A stretch of DNA of 64,000 nt from BRH-c54 sp036567945 (GTDB lineage: Bacteria > Bacteroidota > Bacteroidia > Flavobacteriales_E > Vicingaceae): positions 13,594-77,593 of the forward strand of contig DATCTM010000048.1 in assembly GCA_036567945.1 (NCBI GenBank), in the 5' to 3' direction. This document shows, piece after piece, positions 51,338-61,340 of this stretch. The notes beneath the pieces were generated by a model. That model was not told the origin of the DNA, did no database searches, and worked only from the letters and a program-made list of their open reading frames with translations. The translations under genes and the position numbers were made by a program. How positions within the stretch are numbered: the first letter of the stretch is position 1; the number at the start of each line of letters is the position of its first letter.

Positions 51338-53092
51338 TCAAACTACCTCTTCAAACTGGTAGCTATAGAGTTTTTTGTAGTAGCCATCCTTTTGTAACAG
51401 CTCATGGTGAGTACCTTCTTCTACTACCATACCTTTGTCAATTACTAAAATTTTATCGGCATTTTGTATGGTAGATAAACGGTGGGCTACAATAATAGAA
51501 GTAGTGTTTTGCGTAAGTACTTCGGTAGCGTGTTTTATCAATGCTTCAGATTCACTATCTATAGAAGAAGTAGCCTCATCTAAAATTAATATTTGCGGCT
51601 CGTGTACATACGCTCGTATAAACGAAATTAATTGTCGTTGTCCGGAAGAGAGTAAGGCACCACGCTCTTTTACATTGTAATGGTAACCACCCGGAAGCCT
51701 GGAAATAAAATCGTGTGCTCCAATTTTTTTGGCAGCATCAATTACTCGTTCCTCGCTAATATCATCACTATAAAGCGTAATGTTGTTTAAAATAGAATCT
51801 GAAAATAAGAAAACATCTTGCAACACCACCGCCATAGATTTTCTGAGGTGATTGAGTTCTATATCATTTATATTAATATCATCAATGTAAATGTTGCCTT
51901 TGTTTATTTCGTAATACCTGCCCAATAAATTAATAATAGACGATTTTCCTGCTCCTGTTGCTCCAACCAATGCCAACGATTGTCCTTTGTTGATGGTGAA
52001 AGAAATGTCTTTTAGTACCCATTCTTCGTTGTTGTAGGCAAACCACACATTTTCAAAACGGATGTTGCCTTTTAGCTCACTAAAGGTTTGTGTTCCTTTG
52101 TTGCTTATAGCGTCTTCTGTATCTAACACTTTAAAAACCCTTTCGGAGCTTACCATACCCATTTGTAAAGAATTAAAACGGTCAGCTAACTGACGAATAG
52201 GGCGGTACAACATATAAATAAAAAAAGTAAAGGCGAAAATTTCTCCCGGTTCGGCAACTTCTAAAGAAACTTCTTTAAAACCATACCACACCAATAACGC
52301 AACAGAAAGAGCAGATAAAATCTCTACCAACGGAAAGAAAATGGAATACGCCCAAACACTTTTAATGTGTGCATTTCGATGTTTTTTATTGATGTCGGCA
52401 AAAAGCTCGCTTTCAATTTTTTCTCGGTTAAAAATTTGCACAATAGACATGCCTGTAATATGCTCCTGCACAAAAGTGTTTAGTATAGAAACTTGGTTTC
52501 TCACTTCCTGAAAAGCATCTTTAATGGCACGTTTAAACATGTTGGTTCCAATTAGTAAAATAGGGATGGGAACAAGCGTAATGAGTGCTAAATCCCAATT
52601 GATATAGAACATACAAATAACCGCAGAGATGATTTTAAGTAAATCGCCAAGAATTACTAAAATTCCTGCAGAAAACATTTCGGCAACAGTTTCAATATCA
52701 GAAACGGTACGGGTTACTAATCTACCTATCGGGGTTTGATCGAAATACTTGGATTTAAAATCAACAACATGTTTAAAAACTTCATTTCTAATGTCTTTAA
52801 TAATGTTCTGACCAACCAAATTGCCATAATAAGTAAATACATATTGCAAAATGGTTTCTAAAATTAAGATACCAATTAACCACATGGTAATATGGAATAA
52901 GCCTAACTCATCTTTGGTTTCAATGTTTTTATTTACAGCAACCTGTATTAATAATGGACGAGCAACAGAAACTACAGCCAACACAATACTTAAAAAAGCA
53001 GTAAGGTAAAATATGCCCTTATAAGGAGCAACATATCGCATTACCCGATTAAAAAGTTTGAAATCAAATGCTTTTCCTGATACGCTTTCCAT
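51338..53092 (-). CDS. ABC exporter (MsbA/MdlB-type, fused membrane and ATPase domains)
   Basis: A 584-residue half-transporter. Six transmembrane helices occupy about residues 20-310 (ABC_membrane). The nucleotide-binding domain follows with Walker A GATGAGKSS, signature LSSGQRQ, Walker B ILILDEATSSID and the H-loop IVAHRLST. It works as a dimer in the inner membrane and exports lipids or drugs. Neighbours give no substrate clue. Confidence 0.93.
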   Translation of the reverse strand: MESVSGKAFDFKLFNRVMRYVAPYKGIFYLTAFLSIVLAVVSVARPLLIQVAVNKNIETKDELGLFHITMWLIGILILETILQYVFTYYGNLVGQNIIKDIRNEVFKHVVDFKSKYFDQTPIGRLVTRTVSDIETVAEMFSAGILVILGDLLKIISAVICMFYINWDLALITLVPIPILLIGTNMFKRAIKDAFQEVRNQVSILNTFVQEHITGMSIVQIFNREKIESELFADINKKHRNAHIKSVWAYSIFFPLVEILSALSVALLVWYGFKEVSLEVAEPGEIFAFTFFIYMLYRPIRQLADRFNSLQMGMVSSERVFKVLDTEDAISNKGTQTFSELKGNIRFENVWFAYNNEEWVLKDISFTINKGQSLALVGATGAGKSSIINLLGRYYEINKGNIYIDDININDIELNHLRKSMAVVLQDVFLFSDSILNNITLYSDDISEERVIDAAKKIGAHDFISRLPGGYHYNVKERGALLSSGQRQLISFIRAYVHEPQILILDEATSSIDSESEALIKHATEVLTQNTTSIIVAHRLSTIQNADKILVIDKGMVVEEGTHHELLQKDGYYKKLYSYQFEEVV

Positions 53093-53198
53093 GCTTGTTT
53101 TAGTAGTTTAGTAGTTTAAAGTTTATAAGGTTAAAGTTAGTAGTTATTTGTTAATAGTTATTAGTTGTTGGTTTACAGTTAAAATTTCTAATTTTCAA

Positions 53199-53939
53199 TT
53201 AAGATAAGAAAGGATATCCAATTTTAGTTAAAAATAAGCCGTGGGCGGGAACAGATTTTCCGGCATTACTTCTATTTTTTGAAGCAATGATTTCGTTAAG
53301 TTCCTCCACTTTAATTTTTTGCTGACCAACATCTAGCAATGTTCCTACAATTGCTCGCACCATATTTCTTAAAAACCTGTTGGCAGTTATGGTAAATATA
53401 AGTTGTTCGTTATGGCTTTTCCAATACGCTTCAGTAATATGGCACATATTGGTAAACGTATCGGTTTTACTTTTGCTGAAACAAGAAAAATCGGTTTCCT
53501 GAATAAGCAGTTGAGCTGCCTCATTCATTTTTTTAATATCCAACTTATAAGGGAAATAATGAGCCAACTCAGTTGTAAAAGGATTTTTAGTGGTTGAAAT
53601 TCGGTATTTGTAAGTTCGGTAGGTGGCACTAAATCGAGCATGATCATCTTCTTTCACCTCAAAAATTTGCTTACAAGCAATGTCTGTAGGTAAAAAACTG
53701 TTTAACTTAAAAAGCAGTTGAGCAGCATCAATAGATTGAAGACTATCGAAATGAGAAAAAAGTTGTTCTGCATGTACGCCTGTATCTGTTCTTCCTGCTC
53801 CGGTAATCATAATTTCTTCTTGCAATAATGTACTTAGTGCTTTGTTCACTTCTTCCTGTACACTATGGGCATTTTGCTGAATTTGCCAACCGTGATAGTT
53901 GGTGCCTTTGTAAGCGAGTTCAACAAAATATCTTGCCAT
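53199..53939 (-). CDS. truA: tRNA pseudouridine synthase A
   Basis: About 246 residues. It isomerises uridines 38-40 of the tRNA anticodon arm. Catalytic Asp lies in GAGRTDTGVHA, with YKGTNYHGWQ before it and a late NRFLRNMVRAIVG. The start at 53939 (MARYFVELAY) is conserved for the family; an in-frame ATG at 53975 adds 12 residues without support. A stand-alone housekeeping gene, 106 bp downstream of which is the ABC exporter. Confidence 0.95.
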   Translation of the reverse strand: MARYFVELAYKGTNYHGWQIQQNAHSVQEEVNKALSTLLQEEIMITGAGRTDTGVHAEQLFSHFDSLQSIDAAQLLFKLNSFLPTDIACKQIFEVKEDDHARFSATYRTYKYRISTTKNPFTTELAHYFPYKLDIKKMNEAAQLLIQETDFSCFSKSKTDTFTNMCHITEAYWKSHNEQLIFTITANRFLRNMVRAIVGTLLDVGQQKIKVEELNEIIASKNRSNAGKSVPAHGLFLTKIGYPFLS

Positions 53940-54083
53940 GGTACCTTGGTTTTTTGTGTGAAAAATTTGCTGCAAAAATAAGCAATAGTTAGATAAATAG
54001 TTGAGGTGGTTGAGGTATTCAGTTTGTTAATAATTCTGAAATGACATTAGAAGGAATGTACTACTAATTGAATGCTTCTCGAA

Positions 54084-56198
54084 CTATTTAAAATTAACAG
54101 GCTTCATATCTAAATTATAAAAAGTAAAGGTCCAGATATCTGTCCATTCTTGTATCAATTTAGCTTTAGATTTTCCAGCACCATGTCCGCCTTGGGTATC
54201 AATTCTAATAAGTGTTGGGTTTTTTCCGGCATTTACTTGCTGAAGAGTAGCACCAAACTTAAAAGAATGAGCAGGAACAACCCTGTCATCATGGTCGCCA
54301 GTAATAATCATAGTAGCCGGATATTCTGCTTTTTTAAGGTTGTGTAATGGCGAGTATTTGTACAAATAGTTAAATTGTTCTTCGTCTTTACTACTACCAT
54401 ATTCCACCGCCCATGCCCAACCGATGGTGAACTCGTGGTAGCGAAGCATGTCTAACACCCCCACCATAGGGATAGCTACCTTTGCGATGTCAGGTTGTTG
54501 AGTCATTACAGCACCAATTAGCAATCCGCCATTGGAACGTCCGTGTATGGCTAATTTTTCTGTTGAGGTATATTCTTTATTCTTTAAAAAGTTGGCAGCA
54601 GCAATAAAATCATCGAAAACATTTTGTTTATTTTCTAGCATGCCTGCTTTGTGCCATTCTTCGCCATACTCGCTACCACCTCTAATATTGGCAACTGCGT
54701 AAATGCCTCCGTTTTGCATAAATACTGCTTTGCTTACATCAAAAGTTGGTTTTACACTAATATTAAATCCACCATAAGCATAAAGCATACAAGGATTTTC
54801 ACCATTTAATTCAATATCTTTTTTATGCGAAATAAACATAGGGATTTTTGTGCCGTCCTTACTTTCGTAAAAAACTTGTTTGGTAACATATTCTTCGGTT
54901 TTAAAATCTACTTTAGGTTCAAAATAGAGGTCTGTTTGTACTTCATCTAAATTTATTTGATAGATTTTTGTAGGAGAAATGTAACTGCTAAAAGTAAAGT
55001 AGGCAGTAGGTTGAGTTCTCTTTCCGCTCACTCTTCCTGCAATACCAATTCCCGGTAATTTCAACTCTGTTAATAGTTCGCCATCAAAAGAATAGGCTTC
55101 TACTTTCGATTGAACATCTTTAAGGTAGTTTACAAATAGTTTGTCACCGGCAATACTCACATTTTCAATAACATATTCTTTTTCGGGAATAAGTTCTTCC
55201 CATTGTTCCGGTGAGGATTGTTCTATAGTAGCAAATACAATTTTTTTATTGGGAGCATTGTAATTGGTAATAAAAAATAGTTTATCCTCTTCATTCCCAA
55301 TAAAGCTTGTTTCGTTATCAAAATTCTCGATAAACTGAATAAAATTACTTGAAGGGTCTTCTAAGCTTTTAACAAATAAAATATTACCACTTGTGCCTTC
55401 TGAAGCGCTAATAATTAGAAATTTTTCATCTTCGGAAACCCTAGCTCCAAAGTTTCGGGTAGGATGTTCTTTACTTTCAAAAATAATTTTATCTTTTTTT
55501 TGTTGGGTACCCAATTCATGGTAATACACCTTATGAAATTCATTTTTGGCAGCCAATTCTTCCCCTGCCTTTGGAGGGGCATAACCACTGTAATAAAAAC
55601 CGTTTTTATGCCAAGAAACACCTGAGAATTTCACCCATTGAATATGGTCGCTAAGCAACTTTTTAGTAGCAATTTCCATTACCTTAATGGCTGTCCAATC
55701 TGAACCCGACTCAGAAATACCATAAGCTAAATATTTTTCGTCTTTAGAAACACTAGTAAATTTAACCGCCACAGAACCGTCTTCTGATAAGGTGTTGGGG
55801 TCGAGTAAAACTTCTTCAACATCAGATTCAGTTTTTAAAATATAATATACACTATGGTTTTGTTTACCATCGTTTTTGGTGAAAATAGTAAAGTTGTTGT
55901 AATGGCTAGGAATTCCTTTGGTTTCATAATCCCACAAGTTAGTTAGTTGTTTGTGAATGTATTTTCTGTAAGGGATCTCTGCTAAATAAAGTTCAGTAGT
56001 TTTATTTTGAAGGTTAACCCAATTCATAGTTTCTTCACTATTGTCATCTTCTAGCCATCTGTAAGGGTCTTTTACTATGGTGCCAAAATATTCTTCTTCA
56101 ACTTCATCAGTTCTGGTTTCAGGATAAGTAATTTTTTGCTGAGCGAATAGGTTGAACAAACATAATTCGACTATAAGTAGTATAAATAAATGTTTCAT
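54084..56198 (-). CDS. Prolyl oligopeptidase (S9A)
   Basis: A 704-residue exported serine peptidase with N-terminal signal peptide, then the S9A opening YPETRTDEVEEEYFGTIVKDPYRWLEDD-type region, a seven-bladed propeller and a catalytic domain. The nucleophile is in GRSNGGLL, Asp in GDHDDRV and His in QGGHGAGKS. It cleaves oligopeptides after proline. Common in Bacteroidota; a second S9 peptidase lies at 35024. Confidence 0.95.
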   Translation of the reverse strand: MKHLFILLIVELCLFNLFAQQKITYPETRTDEVEEEYFGTIVKDPYRWLEDDNSEETMNWVNLQNKTTELYLAEIPYRKYIHKQLTNLWDYETKGIPSHYNNFTIFTKNDGKQNHSVYYILKTESDVEEVLLDPNTLSEDGSVAVKFTSVSKDEKYLAYGISESGSDWTAIKVMEIATKKLLSDHIQWVKFSGVSWHKNGFYYSGYAPPKAGEELAAKNEFHKVYYHELGTQQKKDKIIFESKEHPTRNFGARVSEDEKFLIISASEGTSGNILFVKSLEDPSSNFIQFIENFDNETSFIGNEEDKLFFITNYNAPNKKIVFATIEQSSPEQWEELIPEKEYVIENVSIAGDKLFVNYLKDVQSKVEAYSFDGELLTELKLPGIGIAGRVSGKRTQPTAYFTFSSYISPTKIYQINLDEVQTDLYFEPKVDFKTEEYVTKQVFYESKDGTKIPMFISHKKDIELNGENPCMLYAYGGFNISVKPTFDVSKAVFMQNGGIYAVANIRGGSEYGEEWHKAGMLENKQNVFDDFIAAANFLKNKEYTSTEKLAIHGRSNGGLLIGAVMTQQPDIAKVAIPMVGVLDMLRYHEFTIGWAWAVEYGSSKDEEQFNYLYKYSPLHNLKKAEYPATMIITGDHDDRVVPAHSFKFGATLQQVNAGKNPTLIRIDTQGGHGAGKSKAKLIQEWTDIWTFTFYNLDMKPVNFK

Positions 56199-56321
56199 GT
56201 GCTTATAAATTTTAAGAGGTAAAGTTACTTAAAAATGCATTTGTTTCTTGATGTGATAGGATATCTTCACAAATAAATGTAATGATTGAATTATCATTTG
56301 AATGAATAAATGTTACTATTA

Positions 56322-58862
56322 TTAGAAAATATTAGGAACACTTCTTCGGGTCATTTTTAAATCTTGTAAAATGGCAGATTTAATTTTTATGGTAAACAAA
56401 TAACTTTGTCTTACGCCAAAAGGAATCCAGTTAAAACTCATTTCCCAACAATGTAAATCCCTGTAAATGTCTACTGTAGTATAGGTTAATTCTTTGGATT
56501 CAAAATCATATCCGGAAGTAAAACCAACTTTCCATTTTTGAGTTAAGCTAAAATCTCCCGAAAAATTAAGAGTTTGTACTGTGGTGGCTTCAAATTGTGG
56601 TTTAGAATAACGGATGTTGTAGCTTACATTTAATGTCCAAGGTATATTAAAATCTATGTATGCCTGCGGATTGGATCTAATGTACGCCAATTCCTCTTCC
56701 GTTCCGTAACTACTGGTTTTTTCTTCTTTATTGGCAGTATTGGTTTTACTTCTTAACGAAAATCCAACAGCTAAATTGGAGCTAATTAATCTACCCATTT
56801 TTCCGTTTTTGTTGTATTCAAATAAGTTGATTTTTCTACCTAAACTATCCAACTGGTAAGGATCGAGCTGAGCGTTATAGTTCAAAGTAATTACTCTAAA
56901 AATGTTGGTACGAGCATCAATGTTAATGTTACTCCAATTTAAAGAATCAGCAATCATGTTGTAACTGCTTCGGAAACCTAAGTTTTCTAGTAGTTTTATT
57001 TTTTTGTCTTCGCCTAAACTATCTTTTCGATTTCTCACTTTCATCTCAAAGTTGTTGAGCAAACCTAGGTTAATATTTCCTGCCTCTTGTCGGTTATTAT
57101 TGCCATAAATACCATTTTGAAAGATGGAGTATTCAAATTCGTTGTTTAAAGAATCTCTATACGTTTCTATACCTTGTGTATTTTCAGGAATATAGGAAAA
57201 CCCAACTGATGGCGTTGCTACGTGTCTGATAGCTTTAATTAACTTGCTTTTATATTGATACATTCCATATACTTTAGTGGTAACATTCACATTTAAATCG
57301 TAAGTACCTGTTCTTACAAAACCGTTTACGGTATCTACAATTAATTCATTGGTGTTGTTATTCCATTTTTTTTCTAAGGACTCTATGTACCAAGTTTCAC
57401 TGAAGTTGGCAGCAGGATTTACTGTAAAATGCTTGAACATTTTCATAGAAGTACTAATAGGAATACTGTGTCTCATTCCAGTTCGGAATTGCTTATTTAA
57501 CGCATCCATGTTATCAAAAGTAAAAAGAGAATCGCCTGCAGTAATTTCGTTTTTCATGTTCATGGAGTAGCTAAGTCCGAAGTTATCTAAAAAGTCGTTT
57601 CTTTTTCCCGGTTTATTGGTTTTTAAAGGTTGAAGCCGGCTAACATTAAAAGCTACCTCAGGTAGACGAACGGTTACTGATTTGGTTTGTACGTTTTGAC
57701 TATGAAATCCATTTAAGGCTAAGTTGAAAGGTTTTCCATCCCAAGATTTTTTATATGAAATAGTAGAATTAAAAGAGGCACTCAAAAAATCTTGCCCGCT
57801 ACTATTAAAGTTATTGGTAAAGTTTTGACTGGTTCCAATATTTACATTTGCTGAGAAGTTGCTGGTTGGACGAGCTTTTGGGTCTTGAGCATGATTCCAC
57901 CTAAAAAAGAAATCTTGTTTTTCAGAATAATTGGATAAACCTTCAATGCCATTTTTAAAGGTAGAAAACCTAACATCTAAATTACCACTGTAGCGATACC
58001 TGTTTTTGTAATTAGAAATGAAATTTCCTGCCCAACTTCCTTTGGAATAAATATCTCCGGTAAGTTGTAGGTTAAGTTTGTCACTAACTCCCCAATAATA
58101 ACCACCATTTAGCAAGAAAAATCCGTACTGACCGCTTTCTCCGGGAGTAGGAATTAAAATGCCTGATTGTTGTTTGTCGGTATTCGGAAAAAAGCCAAAA
58201 GGAATGCCAATTGGCGTAGGAACATCTTCAATAACTAAGTTTGCCGGACCAGTTACAATTTTGTCTTTTGGTATAATTTTCAATTTAGAGGCACTAAAAT
58301 AATAATGTGGATGTTTTTTGTTGCAAGTGGTATATTTCCCGTGTCTAATATACATTACGTTATCAGGGGTTTTATACACTTTTTTGCCATGAATATAGCT
58401 TTCTCCTTCATGTGTCATCACTTCGGTAATAATGCCTTTTTTGGTTTTAAAATTGTATTTTATTTCATGGGCATTAAAAACTTTTCCGGCTTCTTTCATT
58501 ACAGGTTCGCCATAAAAATTTCCTAAAGAATCTTGTTTTCCTCTGGCAATTACAATGTTGGAATCTATGTTTATTTCAACTTCTTCGGCTTTTAATTCGA
58601 TATCATCGTAATAAACTTCAACGTTTCCATATAAATAGACCATCTTATTTTTCATGTCAAACCTAATGGAGTCAGTTGATTTGTAATGGAGTTTTGATGA
58701 TAAGGCATCTTTAGAAATAGAGCTGTCGGGTACTAAATGTGTAGTAGAATCCGTTGTTGTTTCTTGTGCAACTAAAAAAGAGCTTCTACCAAATAGTACT
58801 ATCGTTAGTAATAACAATAAAACTGTCAATCTTTTGTTGGTATGAAACTTGGTTGCTTGCAC
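56322..58862 (-). CDS. lptD: LptD-like outer-membrane LPS assembly protein
   Basis: An 846-residue beta-barrel protein. After a signal sequence (about 10-32) an OstA/LptA-like domain (about 60-170) contains YLYGNVEVYYDDIELKAEE and GEPVMKEAGKVF. The large LptD barrel follows with IPFGFFPNTDKQQSGILIP, a stretch conserved in the Bacteroidota homologues. It places LPS in the outer leaflet. It is divergent from the amidase gene. Confidence 0.9.
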   Translation of the reverse strand: MQATKFHTNKRLTVLLLLLTIVLFGRSSFLVAQETTTDSTTHLVPDSSISKDALSSKLHYKSTDSIRFDMKNKMVYLYGNVEVYYDDIELKAEEVEINIDSNIVIARGKQDSLGNFYGEPVMKEAGKVFNAHEIKYNFKTKKGIITEVMTHEGESYIHGKKVYKTPDNVMYIRHGKYTTCNKKHPHYYFSASKLKIIPKDKIVTGPANLVIEDVPTPIGIPFGFFPNTDKQQSGILIPTPGESGQYGFFLLNGGYYWGVSDKLNLQLTGDIYSKGSWAGNFISNYKNRYRYSGNLDVRFSTFKNGIEGLSNYSEKQDFFFRWNHAQDPKARPTSNFSANVNIGTSQNFTNNFNSSGQDFLSASFNSTISYKKSWDGKPFNLALNGFHSQNVQTKSVTVRLPEVAFNVSRLQPLKTNKPGKRNDFLDNFGLSYSMNMKNEITAGDSLFTFDNMDALNKQFRTGMRHSIPISTSMKMFKHFTVNPAANFSETWYIESLEKKWNNNTNELIVDTVNGFVRTGTYDLNVNVTTKVYGMYQYKSKLIKAIRHVATPSVGFSYIPENTQGIETYRDSLNNEFEYSIFQNGIYGNNNRQEAGNINLGLLNNFEMKVRNRKDSLGEDKKIKLLENLGFRSSYNMIADSLNWSNINIDARTNIFRVITLNYNAQLDPYQLDSLGRKINLFEYNKNGKMGRLISSNLAVGFSLRSKTNTANKEEKTSSYGTEEELAYIRSNPQAYIDFNIPWTLNVSYNIRYSKPQFEATTVQTLNFSGDFSLTQKWKVGFTSGYDFESKELTYTTVDIYRDLHCWEMSFNWIPFGVRQSYLFTIKIKSAILQDLKMTRRSVPNIF

Positions 58863-58962
58863 AAAAAAATAGATTTCTTAAAGAGGTGTTTTTTAGTGAA
58901 TTAATTCTTGATAATTATTAACATTAAGGTTGTGATAAAACAAAACTTTTTTAATGAGGCTT

Positions 58963-58970
58963 CAAAGCTA
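58963..58970 (-). promoter_or_regulatory. lptD: lptD promoter -7 element (TAGCTTTG)
   Basis: On the minus strand TAGCTTTG matches TAnnTTTG, giving a start near 58956 and a leader of about 95 nt. No -33 element was found. Confidence 0.4.
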
Positions 58971-58977
58971 AAAAAAA

Positions 58978-58985
58978 TAAATTTG
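58978..58985 (+). promoter_or_regulatory. Amidase promoter -7 element (TAAATTTG)
   Basis: TAAATTTG matches TAnnTTTG and gives a start near 58992, about 30 bp before the ATG at 59022. It is almost back to back with the lptD element. Confidence 0.45.
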
Positions 58986-59021
58986 ACATTAATAAAACCT
59001 AGGTTTTTAACATTTTTATAA

Positions 59022-60185
59022 ATGCATGATATAGTGAGTAATAAGATTTTATGTTTTTTTGCAATTGTTGTTTTTTTTATAACGACATCATTTTCTATAA
59101 ATTTTGATGAAGATTCCTTCTACGGCATAAAAACAGTGGTTATAGATGCCGGGCATGGAGGTCATGATGGTGGTTGTCAAGGTTCTTTCTCCAATGAAAA
59201 GGATGTTGCTTTAGCGATTTCCTTGAAATTGGGAAAATATATTGAAGAAAATTTTAAAGATGTAAAAGTAATTTATACTCGAACCACAGATGTTTTTGTG
59301 AAATTAGATGAAAGAGCTAAAATTGCCAATAAAGCTCAAGCAGATTTGTTTATTTGTATTCATGTAAATTCGGGCCCATCAACTGCTATGGGGACAGAAA
59401 CTTACGTAATGGGGTTGCACAAAACAGAATCGAACCTTAATGTTGCTAAAAGAGAAAACTCTTCAATTCTTTTAGAAGATGATTATGAAACTCGATATGA
59501 AAATTTCGATCCTAATTTACCTGAGTCTTACATTGTTTTAAATTTAAGACAAAGTGCCTTTCTTGATCAAAGTTTAAATTTTGCAGCTAAGGTTCAATCT
59601 CAGTTTAAAGATAGAGTTGGTAGAATTGATAGGGGAGTGAAACAAGCCGGATTTTTGGTATTACATCAAACCAATATGCCAAGTGTTTTAATAGAAACAG
59701 GTTTTTTAACAAACAAAGAAGAAGAGAAATTTTTAAATTCAGCTGTTAATCAGGATTATATGGCATCTGCTATTTACAGAGCTTTTAAAGAATTCAAGCA
59801 AGAGTTTGATGAAAAAGAAGTTAAACCTGAACAATCAAAACCGGAAAAAGAACAAATTGTAGAAGAAAAAACTCCTGAAAAAGAAGTATCATCTACTAAA
59901 AAAGATAAAAAAAATAAAGAAGAAACAGGCTTGGTTTTTAAAGTGCAAATAGCCACTTCATCGCAAAAAAAAGAATTGATTCCGGAAAATTTTAATGGTA
60001 TTGAAGCTGTTAGTTATTATGAAGCAGGTGGAATTTATCGTTATACAGTTGGAAATGAAAAAAGTATTGAAGCAGCAAATATTTTGCAATTAAAGCTTAA
60101 AGAAAAAGGATTTACAGATGCATTTATAGTTGCTTTCAATAACGGAAAAAGAATCTCTCTTAGTGAGGCGTTGAACATGAAATAA
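59022..60185 (+). CDS. N-acetylmuramoyl-L-alanine amidase with C-terminal SPOR-like domain
   Basis: A 387-residue exported amidase_3. N-terminal membrane/signal segment, then zinc motifs VVIDAGHGGHDGG, the Glu of NEKDVALA, CIHVNSG, and catalytic Glu in VLIETGFL. A Lys/Glu-rich linker (about 255-310) leads to a SPOR-like domain (VFKVQIATSSQ to the end). It cuts septal peptidoglycan during cell separation. The MCE-domain gene follows. Confidence 0.93.
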   Translation: MHDIVSNKILCFFAIVVFFITTSFSINFDEDSFYGIKTVVIDAGHGGHDGGCQGSFSNEKDVALAISLKLGKYIEENFKDVKVIYTRTTDVFVKLDERAKIANKAQADLFICIHVNSGPSTAMGTETYVMGLHKTESNLNVAKRENSSILLEDDYETRYENFDPNLPESYIVLNLRQSAFLDQSLNFAAKVQSQFKDRVGRIDRGVKQAGFLVLHQTNMPSVLIETGFLTNKEEEKFLNSAVNQDYMASAIYRAFKEFKQEFDEKEVKPEQSKPEKEQIVEEKTPEKEVSSTKKDKKNKEETGLVFKVQIATSSQKKELIPENFNGIEAVSYYEAGGIYRYTVGNEKSIEAANILQLKLKEKGFTDAFIVAFNNGKRISLSEALNMK

Positions 60186-60353
60186 ATAAGATGATTTATA
60201 CCACTAATAATGTTTGGTATATAAAATCACTTTCACGATATTTGCACAGATAAATAACTAAAATGAAACGAGTCATGGTTATGCTTTTAATACGAAACAA
60301 TTTGATTATTGGCGAGTTACATCTGACCTATTGAAAAAAATAAGAAAAAACAG

Positions 60354-61271
60354 ATGAAAATTTCAAAAGAAGTTAAGGTTGGATTTGTGTCAATAGTAGC
60401 AATAGCTATATTGGTTTGGGGCTACAATTATTTGAAAGGCACTAATCTATTCAATTCTAATAAAACAATTTACACAGAATATCCATTTATTGGAGGGTTA
60501 GCAAAATCATCTCCGGTTATTGTAAATGGTTTCCAAGTAGGTTTGGTAAGTGATGTTTATTTTAAAGAAGACCAATCCGGAAACTTAATGGTAGAGTTAG
60601 TAATTACAGATAGAAATTTAAAAATTCCAAGTAATTCTGTGGCTAACCTTATAAGCTTAGATTTACTAAGTTCTAAAGGTATTGGGTTAACGTTGGGAGA
60701 TTCTAATGTGGAATTAGTTGATGGAGATACGATTCCATCTCATTTTGAAAAATCGATGTTGGACGATGTTTCTGAGCAATTGTTGCCAATGAAACAAAAA
60801 GCAGAGAAATTGATGGTTTCGTTAGATTCTACAGTCATTGTCTCGAAAACTACTCTAGAAAATTTAAATAAACTTTTTGATGAACAAAATCAACGAAATT
60901 TAAAGCTATCACTGATTAATTTAAGAGTTACACTTGAAAAATTTGAAATGTTTGCAGATAATGCTAACGCTACCATGAATACCTTAAAACCTATGGTGAA
61001 AAAATATGGTGATTTAGCAGATACTTTAAAACAAGTGGACATTAAAACTACCTTGGAAAAAGCTAATAAAACCTTTGAAGAAATTACTGCGGTAATGCAG
61101 AAAATGAACAATGGAGAAGGCACTATGGGACAATTAATGACCAACGATTCCTTATACAAAAACTTAGAAAGCGTAACACGAGATTTAGATAAGTTGTTGA
61201 TAGACATGGAAGCTAATCCGAAAAGATATGTTCATTTTTCTCTTTTTGGAAGAAAGGATAAACGGGATTGA
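60354..61271 (+). CDS. MlaD/MCE-domain lipid-transport protein
   Basis: A 305-residue protein with one N-terminal transmembrane helix (about 8-27), an MCE domain (about 38-115: KTIYTEYPFIGGLAKSSPVIVNGFQVG) and a helical coiled C-terminal half. MCE proteins form hexameric rings bound to an ABC transporter that moves phospholipids between membranes. No MlaE/MlaF partners are in the window. Confidence 0.92.
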   Translation: MKISKEVKVGFVSIVAIAILVWGYNYLKGTNLFNSNKTIYTEYPFIGGLAKSSPVIVNGFQVGLVSDVYFKEDQSGNLMVELVITDRNLKIPSNSVANLISLDLLSSKGIGLTLGDSNVELVDGDTIPSHFEKSMLDDVSEQLLPMKQKAEKLMVSLDSTVIVSKTTLENLNKLFDEQNQRNLKLSLINLRVTLEKFEMFADNANATMNTLKPMVKKYGDLADTLKQVDIKTTLEKANKTFEEITAVMQKMNNGEGTMGQLMTNDSLYKNLESVTRDLDKLLIDMEANPKRYVHFSLFGRKDKRD

Positions 61272-61340
61272 AAATTAGAGATTAGTATTTTTTATGACAA
61301 ACAACATCGAACATTAAACAACGAATTTTAAAGTACTAAC